Part shown: piece after piece, positions 25,301 through 62,454 of the stretch
Numbering within the stretch: position 1 is the first letter of the stretch
How the letters are laid out: each line of letters begins with the position of its first letter
Assembly: GCA_022829145.1 (NCBI GenBank)
Contig: CM040748.1
Coordinates: forward strand, 26,544,501-26,608,500
Length of the DNA: 64,000 nt
Direction of reading: 5' to 3'
Origin: Albula goreensis
Lineage: Eukaryota > Chordata > Actinopteri > Albuliformes > Albulidae
The notes under the pieces: model-generated
Database searches by the model: none
Told to the model about the DNA's origin: nothing
The model's input: the letters and a program-made list of their open reading frames with translations, nothing else
Program-made: the position numbers and the translations under genes

Positions 25301-27058
25301 TCAATGAAAAGGTCCATTTCGGCCATTATAATGCTTTCCAATTGCAGAGCTGCATAACAAATAAGTGGTCTACACTCCCAGCATGAATAGTCAGCCTTGG
25401 GCGTATGCATAGACAGTAAAACTTTTGGTTTTTTCCCTGTATAACATCACTTCTTTTCTGACGTGCTTGTATAAAGGCATGAAATCCTCTTTCGGGAATC
25501 TCCATGGGAACAGCAGCCTTGAATATTGAGAGACTCCTTTTTGTAGCTCTCACAGTGTTGAGTCTGAGGCTGTAACTGGAGTAAGTGGCACTTTTATCCA
25601 GGCTTGTCAGACTGTAACATCTTTTCAACAGCAACCTCTTGTTTTTCTCAGCACCTCAAGCTGTCTGTGGGTATTACATAAAATAAAAAACCCACCCTAT
25701 GCCCTTACACCCTGTTATAAAACAGCAACACAAAGAAGGGGGGAGGGGTGGGCACTGTATAGCTTTTGTGTTATTCTCCCTAGAGTGGCCCTGCATATTT
25801 TAGGCTTGTTAAAGACATCTAATATTTGTTGCACTTGCCTTATAAGAGTATATTTAGAATCTCTGAGACATGTCCAGTGATGGTATATTGTCCTACTTAT
25901 AAAGCTATGTTAAGCTTACTTTTCAGATTGTACAGCCTAATAGTTATTTGCATATTACTGCAGAAACCAGCTAACCATGTCATTAGGGTGTCATGACTTG
26001 ATGATTTGAGACATCAAGTAGCAGTACAAACAAAATCAAAAAAAAAAAAAATCAAATGTGTTTGCGTAAATATTTATAGTAGCTTATGATAGTTTTACTC
26101 AATGTATAATTTAATATCATACATATGTTCTTTGAGACATTGATTGCCCTGGTTATGCATTCTTGTATCACTGAATATTTTGAGATGTGAAGGGAAAAAT
26201 CTGTATTGTGTCTGATACAGCTGCCCACGGTGTGTATTGGATTTACAACACTCATAGAAACATGCAGTCAATGAAGTGGAATGTTTCAGATGCCTCTGAC
26301 ACTTGTGAGGTCATAAACGGTAATGTGTGCAGGACTCCAGAATTAGGTGGACATTTACCAGTGATTTGATGAATACTTGATGGAAAGAGAAATGAACTTA
26401 AGTCTCGTGGAGCTGAGGTTTGTGAACTGTTGGATCATTGGCAAGGGATAAATGTAATTCAGCGAGCAAGCCCATTTTAATTTCTGCAGTGTAAAAGGGG
26501 TGGTCCTGTTAGTTCATAAAATGTGTAGCCTTCACAAGTTACCCCAGGATTCATTTGTTTAAAAACTCATATTCAGCAAATGGAAATCTGTTGTGGTTTG
26601 AAGTGCATATCGATCCTGCATGGATTTCAGTTCACTGAAGCATGGTTAAATAATTTGATTTTGATCTCCGATCAGGTTAAAAAATGTATTTGGTTTGTTG
26701 TTAATCTCAGAGAATAATTCTCAAATTGCACTAATGCAGCGCTGGGAAATGTGCAGCTTGCAACAGTGTTTTTAAATCCCTGAACTACAGCATCAGCTTT
26801 ATCTCCATTTGTGAAATTACACCCGCTTAGAGGTGATCTATTTTTATTTGTCTATTTATTTTCTATTTATACTCAATGACTAAGCCACGGTTTTGTCACA
26901 GTCTTCGAAATGAATTACATGAATGAGGGTTTTTAATGTTATGCGAGTGATGTTTTCTGCAAAAAGGAATAACAGAAAAACAGTAATGTAAAATGTGTTT
27001 AGTTAGTACTTTGTGTCTGTCAGTAATATGTGCATATCCCTTTCATTGCTTTCATCAG
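22385..27058 (+). other. nt5c2: Probable nt5c2 intron 1
   Basis: No coding exon is recognised. The left part is rich in GCTAGC/TTAGC words, including the near-palindrome gttagcaagttagcttgctaac near 22616. The main structure is the hairpin element at 23968-24064. The rest is ordinary AT-rich DNA. It is an intron only if the non-coding exon at 22384 is real. Confidence 0.3.
23968..24064. repeat. Hairpin element, about 97 bp
   Basis: The ends are exact 12-bp inverted repeats (cagcaaaatgtt and aacattttgctg). The inner arms (ctagcagtgtacacatgaga and tctcatgtgcacactgttag) pair with two differences and leave an 8-nt loop. The middle of the stem is less well paired. It looks like a small MITE-type foldback. 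A precursor-like RNA hairpin is the alternative. Confidence 0.6.
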
Positions 27059-27083
27059 CTGACTGAATTTCAAAGGATTAAGG

Positions 27084-43157
<16,074 letters not shown>

Positions 43158-45920
43158 AAATAGTCAGCCTGTGACCACATGACCTGACTGTTTTTTGCAT
43201 TTCCCTATAGGAATCAAATTATAGAGGGAGCAAACATAGAAAAAAGAGAGAAAGAGAGTCAGACACAGAAAGGGATTTAGATGTCAAGGAAAAGATTACT
43301 TTATAGATAGGTTACTTTATATATGGAAATTTAAGTACTTATTTTAAATTACTGTCTGTACTGTATATATCAGACTAGGCCCCTTTAGATCGTTTTATTT
43401 TTATGCAACACAGTTCTTATTCATTTTGTGTTATTATGAAAGGTTTTTTTTGGGGGGGAGAGATTTTAATTGACCAAACCCAAGTGGTGTCTTTTGCTAA
43501 CACAGTTACACTTGTGAATATTGCTTTGTTCTGTCAAAAAAAACTCTACTGGTCTTTTCTTTACCTGTAAACAGGTTTTAGAAACTCCAGTTTTTCCCTT
43601 GTGTTTACACTCAAAACCACGACGTATGCAAAATACTGTGGAGCAAAAGTGAACTGTGGACTGAGGATTTTCACTATAGCTGGGTCTACCATACAGCGTA
43701 TGCACAGAGCAAGGATGTGGGGAGATGCTTAGCGACGCCCAGTCTTACGGTGCTGTACTGATACAGCTGGCATATTTGTGTGACTTTAAAGTCATGGTCC
43801 AACTTCATTTCTCTTCTTTAGCATTTTGAGAACGCTGACTATTCTTACAACTGTGCTGGAAAGCCTCTTCTCAGAAAAAAAATCCCTGCCGTAGCCTTGT
43901 TCACTTCTAGTGACACTGCACAGCCACGCCCACTGTATAAAAATACAGTGTATGTATGTTTTGAGATATGTGAAGCACAAGCTTTATTTTTTTATAGATT
44001 TTTCTTTGTGAAGATACCCAGTTCAACAGTATAAAAGCAGCACATTCTAAATTAAAATGTATCTTGGCCGCCATTTGCATTAGCTGGTGAAAGGACAGAC
44101 TGCCCCATCTGCCTCATACAGCTGGCCGACAGACGGTTGTCAACGCAGCCGGCTCTCACACAGTAAGGCATGTGACTGTTGCCTGCTTCTACTACTTTAT
44201 CTCAGATTTGCAAACTTGGCCGCTTTCAACAGGTGTTTTCTGTATTCGCTGTGCCATATAACTTAATTTGCAGGATTAATGCGCCGTAGCACAGCTCTTT
44301 CCTCAGAGTTTGAGTGTGAACGAATGTGACTCTTTACGAAAACCCAGTATTTTTTTACCTGAAGTATAACATTGCAGCTGATTTACATGAGTACAATAAT
44401 GCAACTCAAACGATCCCGCCCTGCTCGTGCTGTTTGAATTCATTGTGCCATGTGTTCTGTTGGCATTATAGCATATTTGTGGCTGAATGACCTTTTTAAT
44501 ACACACACTCTGGGGTCATGGGAGTGGGCTGGCCTAAGAGGGCATGCAGACTGAAAAGGTCCAATGGGGGCTCAGGATACTGGTTACCCCACCCTCTACT
44601 CCCATGTTCTCAAACCTCAGAGGGTCCTTCCTGCATGAGTGCATATAGTGACCTTTGACCTCATGGTATGCAGCATGGGAAACAATGACTGCCTCTATGA
44701 GCTGGTTATATTGGATTGCTGACATTGTGTCTAAAATTTGCACACTGTTCAATTTTTTTTCTGCATTGTGTTGAAGGACAAACTAACCTCGGTACTCTTA
44801 TCTTACTCAGTGTTGTGACAGTTTATATGATTGTGGATTAGATCAGGGGTTGTAAAGTAACATTTTTTTTAAGGGAAATGGGAGGCATTTACAATATATT
44901 TCGCAAACAGAAAAAGTATCTTGATAGCTCCTGTACAGTAATGTTTTTTTTTACTCTAAGAAACCAAGTAAAACTTCAAGTGTGAAGGTTGTGTACACAA
45001 ATATTGACCTGGAATGGAATAACTGAATGCACTAGACTGGGGAGGCTCTGCTTGTTAATGCTAATCTGGTTACACCACACTAGGTCCCAGATTTATTTAC
45101 TGAAAATCTAGAAAGAAAATTGAGGAGACAGGACTGAAAGTGATTATTGTTAACATTTAGTCTGTATTAAATCTAGAAAATCAGAGCGCTACCCATCAGT
45201 GAAGCTACACAGCTTTTAGGAGACTCAATTCACACTGGACTGTTAAGGTTAGCTGGCTCAGGGAGAGGAGTGTAGCTCATAACACAGTCCTCTGAAAAAT
45301 GTGATTCAAAGTGAGGAAGTCTTGAGGTTTGAGGTAATTATTATTCTAATAATAGCAGCAACAAATCATGGAGGCAGACAGGTTAAGGCATACTCATCTG
45401 AAACCGAAATGTGAAACGACGGACTCCGAGCATTACAAAAGTAACCTGTAGTTATAGCCTTGATTCTTACTTAGCTAAACAGAGCTGTATATAAACATTT
45501 CAAAGGTCATGCTGTGTTATTTTTGAAGTGAAATGTTTTTTTCTTAACTCTTCCGTTGAAAATACTATGCTTTTAGTTTGTTCCCAGACTTTCCTTTTTA
45601 TTGTAGCGCTAACTGTTTTTGAGTTAAAGAAGAAAGAGTAACTGAAGTAAACTGTCCCTGTCATACAGGTAAATTAATTGCTGAAGCTAAAAGATAATAT
45701 TTTATAACACATTATACATTCATTTCCCTAAAATGCAGACAAAAAGGATGCCAAAACCTTTATCATGCATATTTTTTTATTTTACATCTATAATTTCATG
45801 CATGTTATAGCTCTTAAAATAGTTTTTAAAAGACTTGTTAGTTTTGTTTCCTAAAACAATATAAAAATGTACATTTAGGAAATGTCATTTTAATGTAAAA
45901 TAAAGCTTATTACTCAAGCT
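43158..45920 (+). other. nt5c2: Probable nt5c2 3' UTR
   Basis: No gene is recognised between the stop codon and the AATAAA at 45899-45904. The UTR would be about 2.8 kb. Earlier, weaker signals such as ATTAAA near 44051 could give shorter forms. Confidence 0.45.
45899..45904 (+). terminator. nt5c2: Candidate nt5c2 poly(A) signal
   Basis: AATAAAGCTT is followed after about 20 nt by a T-rich stretch (ttggtttcttttcttaattg) and a tgtatatgg block, as expected for a cleavage site. It is the best signal on the plus strand after the nt5c2 stop codon. Confidence 0.5.
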
Positions 45921-48050
45921 TTGGTTTCTTTTCTTAATTGTTTTGTATATGGCACAAAGGTTTATTCTCACATTGCTTTTTCCCTTTTCCCAGAATTTTT
46001 TCCATTCTGAAGTGGACTGTTGAATTGCAGGATAATCATTACATCTGTCCGATGAGGAGATGAAGTATTTTGAGGTTGAGAATATGCCGCTATAACTGTT
46101 GCAGTATTGCTCTAAATATCTTTATGGGACCATTAAAAGCAACATGATACTGAGTTTCCACTGAGGTTAAAACAGCTTGACCTATACTGGGAATACCTTG
46201 CCATAATCCCGTCGAGAATTCGTAAATCAGGACATCAGAAACAAACCATCAAAGAACATAGGTGGTCCAGTTCTCTTTTTTATAGTCATTGTATGGGCAA
46301 CAAACATGCACTGGTGTATTGTGGATGTCTAGGCAACAACCAGATTATCATGGCAAATCTGCTTTCTTTGACTTTTTTGTTTCTTATGTATACTTATAGT
46401 TTCACTTAAAACTGGAAAGATGAACTTTTCATAGATTAAACAATAGCTAGCAGTTAATGCAATTTTAGGGTGGTTGATATATTGGTATATGTATACCAAA
46501 GTGTTATTTTAAGGCACTGTATCTTCTTACTGAAACTGAAAAGGTAAAGGTTTTACTTGAAAGTGAAGACCATAAAAATGTAATTCTGTAAACCAAAAGA
46601 GGTCCTCTTATCGATGATCTTTTTCAGGCTTTCTCTCTTTCTCCCAACATATCAAAAGATATTTCAAAAGTCGCACTTACACAACTTACATGCTAAATGA
46701 ATTTCTTCAGAAGCAGAAGCCTACTGTATCTACTGTTACTTATCATAAGCAAAAATCAGTGCCAAGAGTAAACTTTTTTTTAGAGGTTCTTCCAATTTAG
46801 AATCTTAACATTTACAATGTTGCCTGCCATGTTGACTTGTAACTAGGCACCAGTGTTCCAGCACTCTGGCAGTTAGTGATTTTACTGTAAAGAGATAATA
46901 CAGTGGGTAGGATGATGGTTTATGAAATAAAGTACACATAAAGCACACCCTTGAGGTTGTTCTGAGTCTTTGATAAGCGAGAGCTTGGCACTGGGCCACA
47001 GCGGTCAATGAGGGGGATCAGAAGTAAAGTAAGCAACTCATGAAGATGGATTGACCTATGATCTTCCTCAGACAATATTCCTCATAAATCCCCTGTAAGG
47101 ATGCCTTACCTAGACTATGGTGAAATAAGTAAAGTATAAACTGTCTTGCCTCAACCTATTAATGTAACTTCTTATAGCAGGTACCATTGTGATTTTACTT
47201 CACCACAATTTATGTAGGAGTGATGTGAAAATGTAGTCAGTCAATTTCATGCTAATGCAAATTCCCAATTTATCACTATTTATACATGACATTAGAAGAA
47301 TGGATTCCATGACAACACTGATTATTATTCTACATATCTACAGTGACTCTACAATACCCATTCCATTGCAAGACCATCTTTAAAAGTCTGCCACTCTGTG
47401 GCAGAGGACTGCAATTACAAGTCCTCTTTTGAAAGTCCTCTTTAACAAGTTTTGCTACAAAGTGTTTTTTAACAAGAAGTAAGAGAACAATTGTAATGTA
47501 ATAATTTAAGTTCACACTTTCACAGTGATTTCAAGTTGAAACAAAAACATGTTCGACCTCAGTGGATATCAGATGGAAGTCCATAACTGATATTAAGCTA
47601 TGGACTAACTCATTTCAGTTTCCCTTGTCTTCCACTACTGGAAATCGACATTGTCATGTTCACCATTTACTTCAGAAAAGAGCTGTGCATCCGAGATGTG
47701 GTACAAATATTAGAAATACCAGATATGCAGTATAAAAATGATTGTATGGATTGACCACATCAATGGTACAACTACTTTTTTTAGTTTCAGTCAACAGAAC
47801 TAGATTTCATTGGTTACACCAAAAGCTATATTTTTCACGTTTAATGTTTAAGTTGATCTGAAAAAATATTTTTTCACCGCTTTGCATATCTGGGATTTAT
47901 AATATATCTTGCAGCTCATGGATTTACAGTACAACTGCTTTGCAAGGCAATTACAATTATGTAACCAGAAATCCTCTGGGCAGTACAAAAACCAGGGAAT
48001 CTATATTGAGAAAAAAATGTGTCCCCACCAGTTTGTTCTGTTAATCATTT
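45921..48050. other. Spacer between convergent nt5c2 and cnnm2
   Basis: No coding sequence, RNA gene or clear transposon is seen. If the cnnm2 transcript ends near 48055 and nt5c2 near 45920, about 2.1 kb separates the two 3' ends. Confidence 0.35.
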
Positions 48051-48054
48051 ACTC

Positions 48055-48060
48055 TTTATT
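48055..48060 (-). terminator. cnnm2: Candidate distal cnnm2 poly(A) signal
   Basis: The minus strand reads AATAAAGAGT with aactggtggggaca shortly after. Its use would give a 3' UTR of about 4 kb. A second minus-strand AATAAA at 50198-50203 would give about 1.9 kb. Neither can be preferred from sequence alone. Confidence 0.3.
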
Positions 48061-51033
48061 GTACCATGATCAACCAGAACATACTTCTATATAGTCTTGC
48101 TGGTTGATATTATATATTGTACGCATACATTAATGATCAAAGCTACATATACACATTTAAGATTCAAAATAGCAGCAGTATTACCAACACGAAGACAGCA
48201 AGGCCCACATATAGAACTGCAGTTTGTTGGAGCACCTTATCTAAAACAGAGAGAGAGAGAGATAGAGAAAGACAGAGACAGAATGAGGAACATAGGAAGG
48301 GATAGAAAGAGAGGGGAAGTGAGAAAGAATAGACAGATAAAAGACTTCCTCTCCCCATAATTATATAGTGGCGTTTTTCTGTTTTTCCTGTGGGAATGCT
48401 ACCTCAGCAGAGACACCCTGAGGTTGAAGGACCACTGCTTGTTTTCAATGGCTCCTTCACTTCACAAAGAAAGACACACGTTTTGTTCCGTATAGAACCT
48501 GATTAGAAAATGACAGAAGTGCACTACTTCTGGGCGGGTACATGATAAAAACCCCCCAGACATTTAGTGAAAAGTCCCCTCAAAGCAACAGTTACAGGAG
48601 CACAGAGTTTCTGTGGTGTCACACGCGGTGTTCAGGCACTGAGTGACACATGGACGCAGTGAATCATGTACCGTCAGTCTGCCTTGCAGATACGATGGGC
48701 TCAGGACAGAAGCCTGCAGTGAACAAAGTCACCGTTTACTGATCATTATGACTGGCGCTGGAAGAATTACTATAAAGCTTATGATGTAACGAATGTTAAC
48801 TTTTTAGTCCGAATGCTTGTACAGGGATGCGAAAATGATCAAACGGGAACGAGGCCAAATGCATAATGAGCCGAAACATGTTGCACAAGTGGATTGCGCA
48901 AAGGGAATGATTGTCTTTGCATAGCTGCAGTCACTTAATGCACTGTATTACTATTACCAAATGTGTTTGTAAACAACGTGGAATAAAATCCAATTTATCA
49001 TATCCCAGCCTTTAGATTAAACTTTCTGAACAGATGCAACTGAGATCACAAACATCTCCAAACACAATCAGCTGAAATTAAATTAAGCTTTGTCTGCATG
49101 AATTGTCAGGTGTGATGGTAGCGATTTCAACATATCTTGGCTTATGTAAAAACAGGTAAGTGGAACCAGATGAGCAACATTTGTATTTGCAGGTGATGGC
49201 TGGCCATTAAAAGAATTGCATGTCAAAACACAATTCAAAATATGGAATCAAGGTGTAAGGACAGAATGAGTTTTCCTCAAGCTAAAAACAGGTGGAGCTA
49301 CAAAATTGTAGGAGTGAATCATTGATTTTGACCAATCGTGGTTTACTGTGATTTATTGTACAGTGATTGACACTTCATTGTAGCACCACTCGTGAGATTC
49401 ATGAAAGTTCCCTGGTTCATCGGTAGACTCCAGCTCTGGGTCCTTCAGCTTCATGCTGTGGTACAGTTCCATTCCTGACAGGTCCGACCTTAGTCCACCT
49501 CTCCCTTGCTTGCTGCAACACTGCACAATCCATGAAGTAATCGCTTTTATTTTCTTCGCTGATTCCATTTTTCGTCAAGGTTCTTTAAGCTGTCCTCCAG
49601 TCTTACCAGCTACATGAATTGTTTCCCCGAACAAACGTGTTTACAGTCTAGGATTTGCGAGGATTATTTCCCTGTCTGTGTTACTGTTACTGTTTTGTTT
49701 TTGTTATTGTTCACTCCACTTACATAACCAGCTGTGTGAAATGCATTTTAAATTCTGAAATATGTTACCTTTTGGCACAACAAACAAGGCTGATTAACCT
49801 TGGATGAACACATTTTTTATTGGCTAGATTAAAAAGGCTTGTCATCCAAGGTCAGAGGAAGGCTATAGAAAGCGGCACAACCACCTGGCCCATGTATACA
49901 CAGGACAGGCCAATATGATCGCTTCTTCAGCTTCTTCAAGGGATAAAAACAGCCAGTATCTGTGCACAGCCTTCTTGTAAGGTTATTCAAATCCAGCTAT
50001 TGCACATTGAATTCAATCATAGACACAGTGTCATGGCAGAACAATGCTTCATAGGTTCTGAGGTTCATACATCCAGACTTTAAAAGGGCCATTTCCTGTG
50101 TATTTTTTTTTTTTTTTTTTACAGAACTGTGTTGGTACCCGCTATGGCCTGTGTGCTTTTAGGAGGCTTTTGTCTTTTTTAATTCAATGTGCTCTTTTTT
50201 ATTTTAACAATGGAAAGACCTAAATACAAAATCTAAATATGCTTATATGCAGTCACTGACATGTGTTGGTAGCTCAGACAAACATGAGGAGTGTTCAGGA
50301 AGGTGTTCCAGTTTGGTGTCCGTGTTGGATACCGTCTGAGTGCCTGCAACTCAGCCACTGCTCCGGCCAGACTGACACAGGCCAAACTGGGTCAAATAGG
50401 GCCAAACTGGGCCAAACAGGCACATACATGCAGACACCTACAGTCCAGTGGTACTGAGGGCTGTATTTTTTTAATGCACAGCAGTAAGAGCTGTGTGAAA
50501 GGCACAGCCCTAGAGTTCATTTTCCCCCAAATTGGCCCTTGTATAAAATACCTCAATATATAATTCTAGATTTAAGCAAATCAAGCCAAAAAAACCTAAA
50601 AAAAAACTAACTAATGATAGTAACAAACACCATGTACAATTTCAGTTAGAAATATATAAATACTTTTGTCAATGACTATGTATACATTCTGCATATATGT
50701 AAATAAACATTTTAGACATATATTATAGAAACATAAAGTGTCCAGGGGTAAGATAATCAGAGTCACATTTTTTGTTACTTTCAGGAGAGAGAAAAAAATG
50801 TGGACATTGATTGTTCATCTTGAGTATTGGTGATTACAAAAATGGTCCAAATGTATCCAGTGTTAAGACAATGAAATTTTACCAAATTCTAAATATGCCA
50901 TGTCGCTCACATACATTATTAACATGTCAGCGGACTCATTAGCATACCACACATACAGTACTGTGCTATGTACAGGAAAATACTAAATAGAATAAATTAT
51001 CTGAGGTGGTCACTTTTTCAAATAACTTGAGCA

Positions 51034-51034
51034 C

Positions 51035-51071
<37 letters not shown>

Positions 51072-51093
51072 GGTGTGTGTGTGTGTATATATT
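51034..51093. repeat. (TA)n(GT)n microsatellite
   Basis: About five TA units pass into about twenty GT units with one GGG interruption, then back to TA. The array lies in the probable cnnm2 3' UTR. Confidence 0.95.
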
Positions 51094-51429
51094 TCTTAAT
51101 CATCTGATTATGTTCTGTGTGCTGGACAGGTCAAGTCCGTAATACTGTGCAATTATCAAGTTGCTAATATATGTAGAATATATATAAAATTCAACAGAAA
51201 TGGCAATAAATACGTGCCACCATTGTTCCCCTCTGATGGACGCCTGTGGCTGGAGTGGAATTCTTTCTCCCACCTATGAGCTGTGATTGAGTTCAGAAGG
51301 CAGGGTGGACGAAGGGGGAGTGGTCACATGGAAATCAGCATTGTGACATCATTACATGTCAGCAACAGGAACAGCACAAACTGTGACTGTGATCGCTTCG
51401 CCCATGGACAATATAACATTTAAAACAAA

Positions 51430-51454
51430 TATACATACATACATACATACATAC
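51430..51454. repeat. (ACAT)n microsatellite
   Basis: Six tandem ACAT units. A wider AT/CA-rich zone (51650-51790) with many atatat and catatac words follows. Confidence 0.9.
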
Positions 51455-52111
51455 CTATATATCTGTAATTTACAATACAGTGATTTAATCGATAATCATC
51501 TCTTAAATAAAATTGTGGTTCATTGCACTTGTTAAGAAATTAATATGATTTTTAAAAGGCAAATGTCAAATCTGATTTTAAAAAGGTGACAAGGAGATAC
51601 TGTACCGTAAGCCTGATTTAGAATAAACAGTAAAAATAATAAGATTTGCAATATACATATTTGCAAAAGACCCTCACATATACATATACATGGATGTATG
51701 TGTAAATATATATGTACATATATATGCAGTTTTGCATATATATTTGATATATATTTACACGCATACACACATACATATATAAAATAAATAAATACATGAA
51801 AACATTCTTGGTTCATGGTTTCCTTCAAAGCGGTATTTGGCACAGTCTTTGACTCACCATTTTGTCTGCTTGCTTGCTTGTCTTATGTCCTTGATACTCC
51901 TCAGTCATCGCTCACGCCTCCCTGCAGAGAGAAAGGGGACCAAACTCTTTGGTCTGGGGACTTGCTGGCTGGTCCGTCCAGGTGCGTGTGATGGATGTGG
52001 ACAGTTTTCCGGGCCCTTCCGGGGCTCTGTCTGCGTCAGGGCGCGCGGTGTTGGGTAGCGTGCTTGGAGTGCAGTTTCGGGCGTGCTCTCTCTCTCTCCC
52101 AGAGGGGGGCA

Positions 52112-59837
<7,726 letters not shown>

Positions 59838-60889
59838 CTACTTGCTGCATGTATTATAGTGCATATATATACTAGCTATAATATATATAGCAATATATAC
59901 TTGCTGTTAGCCAGGTCTGCTGTTATTGCTCATATTATTCAGGTGAATACACATATGTTTTCCCACACTGTAAGCACTGATAGTGATGATTTGGAACCAA
60001 GCAGCTGCACATAATCCTAAGACTAAGTAGCTGAGTATCTCAGAACTCACTTTCAGACAGTGAAAGTAGTAATATTGTGAATCCTAATGTTGTATCCTAA
60101 TGCAATAACCTTTGGTTGTAAAACAAATTCTGTGTAAGAAATGAATGTTTATAAAGGTCCTATAAAGTCCTTCATGCTTCAGATGTGATTCCATGTTTTT
60201 TTAGGAACAGACAGTAGACTTCATCCTCCAGTGTCTGTAATCAAGCTATAAATGATCCCTTGAACACAATGAGTAAGAAACCATAAAGAGAAGAGTCTCT
60301 CCAACAGGACGGACAACAGTCTGTCCAGTTTTCTTCAGAAACATCCACTTTTTGCTTTCCCAGGACCCTCGACTCACTGCTTTAAAAACGCTCATTGTGA
60401 ATGCTGTCAACCCAAAACGCTAAACAAATTCTTTTCCTATTCTCAGCTTGTGATCATTTAAAAGGAATTTTCCAGACGGGGGAAAGGCTAATATTAGACC
60501 TGAAATGAAGTTTCCATTCCACTTGGGCGATATTCTCACTGAAGTGACTGCTGTGTGATCTGATTGTCTTGGAGCTACTTGTTTAAATGCGGACAGGCAT
60601 AGTCTAAATACCAATAGGCTTGGGACGTTCGGGCCCCATCCTGCAGAAAGACATCCAGACTCCAGCATCCCGTCTCTCGCTCACTGTGGCTGAGCAGAAA
60701 ACTCCAGTGAACATACACTCACTAGGCTGGTGGTCCTCCATCCATCACTGCGCTCCTACAGTGCTGAGATTGAGGATCAGGCCTTCTAACATCTTAGGCC
60801 TGACTGGATTAGATTTATTTTTTTCTGCACTGTACTGCACAGTTACAAGGATATATACCAAACACTAAGGCACAGAAATCAAATTGGGT

Positions 60890-61125
60890 TGTATTGATTT
60901 TACACTATGCCTTTGTCAGGCCACATTTACAGTGCTGTGTATAGTTATGGGCAATACACTATAAGACAAATATAGGAGATGGAATTATGTGAACCTACTT
61001 GCAAGGTCATGTATTAGTGTGTTCAGGACCAGAATTGAAGTAGTACTAGATTTTATCTAGACTGTTATCTTGGGCTAGGTGGACTGAATGGCCTTTTCTT
61101 GAATTGTGAAATTGTGTGTTCTTGT
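60890..61125 (+). mobile_element. CR1-like LINE 3' remnant
   Basis: Plus-strand translation near 60918-60972 gives RPHLQCCV, a stop, then LWAIHYKTNI. This resembles the reverse-transcriptase C-terminal motif RPHLEYCVQFW common to CR1-type LINEs. About 130 bp later comes ctaggtggactgaatggcct followed by tcttgaattgtgaaattgtg and tgttcttgtg, a diverged form of the characteristic gaatggcc-containing 3' end of such elements in fish. The copy is old, with stops and deletions. Confidence 0.6.
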
Positions 61126-62410
61126 GTTTTAATTACAAATATCAACAAAGGGCCATAACATCAACAAATATCAACCAATCTCTCTCACCGTTAATGTACT
61201 GAAATGCTACCACCTTGGCCAGATGCTTTAGAGATAAAGACACCCTGAGCTACTGATGGCAAGTAATGGTGAAATAGCCTAAAATATTAAAAGGTCTATA
61301 TTTATGTAAACAACAACAGACTTTTTAGCTGGTGTTAGTGGGTGGGAAATGCCTGAAATACATGTTGGTCATCATTAGACGTTTTCTCATTGTTATTAAC
61401 CTTGAGGATGTCACTGGTTGTTTTTTTTGCCATGTTTCTAAATCTAGCTGTTGGTCCAGAGAAATACAATTACTCTGTTATTGTTGTAGGTATGTAAATG
61501 ATGTATGATTACATTTTTTAAAATAGAGCGGTCATAACCATTTGTAAAACACAAAAATTTTAATAACAGTAACTTTTACTGGCACTGTAACAGCAAATGT
61601 CTATCCAGGCATTTTGATGATTAAACCTTTGATCCAGCCAATAAATGAGGCCAGAGTGTGGTGTAATTATATTGCTATAAAAAGAGACTTTTTTTGGGGC
61701 TGGTCTTCCTTCAGAAAGTCACCCAGCTGCTGATGCTATTAAAATTCCTCCCAAATCATCTCATTAAACAAATCAGAGAGTACAGTTTAGATAAAAATGT
61801 TGCAATTAAACAGAAAGAAAACAAGCAAACTCATAAAAGTGATAAAAATACAAGACACTCTTACAACAAGCAGAAAAAGAGCTAGTTCAGGATGGTTGCC
61901 ACAATCGGTACTGCAGGGGAAGACTGCAATCTCATTACCATGAGTAATAACTCATAATTATGAGCCTTACAAACCAGGCTAAGTAGCAAAACAGATACAA
62001 GAGATCGTGTGGGATTTTTAAAAACAAGCACCTATGAAAAGTATCTTAGCTGCTGTAGACCAGGCCGGGTGTATAAGTAACAACAGTTCTGCTGCCATTT
62101 TTTGGTGCCCACAGGGATTGGCTCCACTAGAAGGGGCCAATTCAGGAGCTGCAGAATATGTTACAAATATTGTGACAGATGGAGAGCTTGTTAGATGTTG
62201 AGGTGTGGGTTTTTTGTTATTTATTTTTTATTACTTTTCTTTTCATTCTTGGGGGTTGGGCCCGGTTTGGGTTTGATGTTGGGGTAAAAGAATAATGGTT
62301 CTCTGTTGTATGTTGTTTTTTGTTGTTATTTTTTTTAATTGTCTGATTGAGCTAAGGTTCTTCTTTATTTTTTGGTAGAAATTGAGTTTAAAGGGTGTTT
62401 AAAAGTCATG

Positions 62411-62411
62411 G

Positions 62412-62447
<36 letters not shown>

Positions 62448-62454
62448 GCACGCA
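62411..62454. repeat. (TC)n(AC)n microsatellite
   Basis: About twelve TC units run directly into about ten CA/CG-CA units. Confidence 0.95.

Larger units (their letters stand above)
48061..52111 (-). other. cnnm2: Probable cnnm2 3' UTR
   Basis: No other gene is recognised. The stretch includes a purine-rich GA tract (about 48247-48340), a run of about 18 T (50103-50120), a short array of gccaaactgg units (about 50380-50430), a TA/GT microsatellite and ACAT repeats. Confidence 0.35.

Noticed and set aside
48097..48360. Arg/Glu/Asp-rich frame
   Set aside because: Caused by a GA-rich simple-sequence tract in the probable cnnm2 3' UTR.
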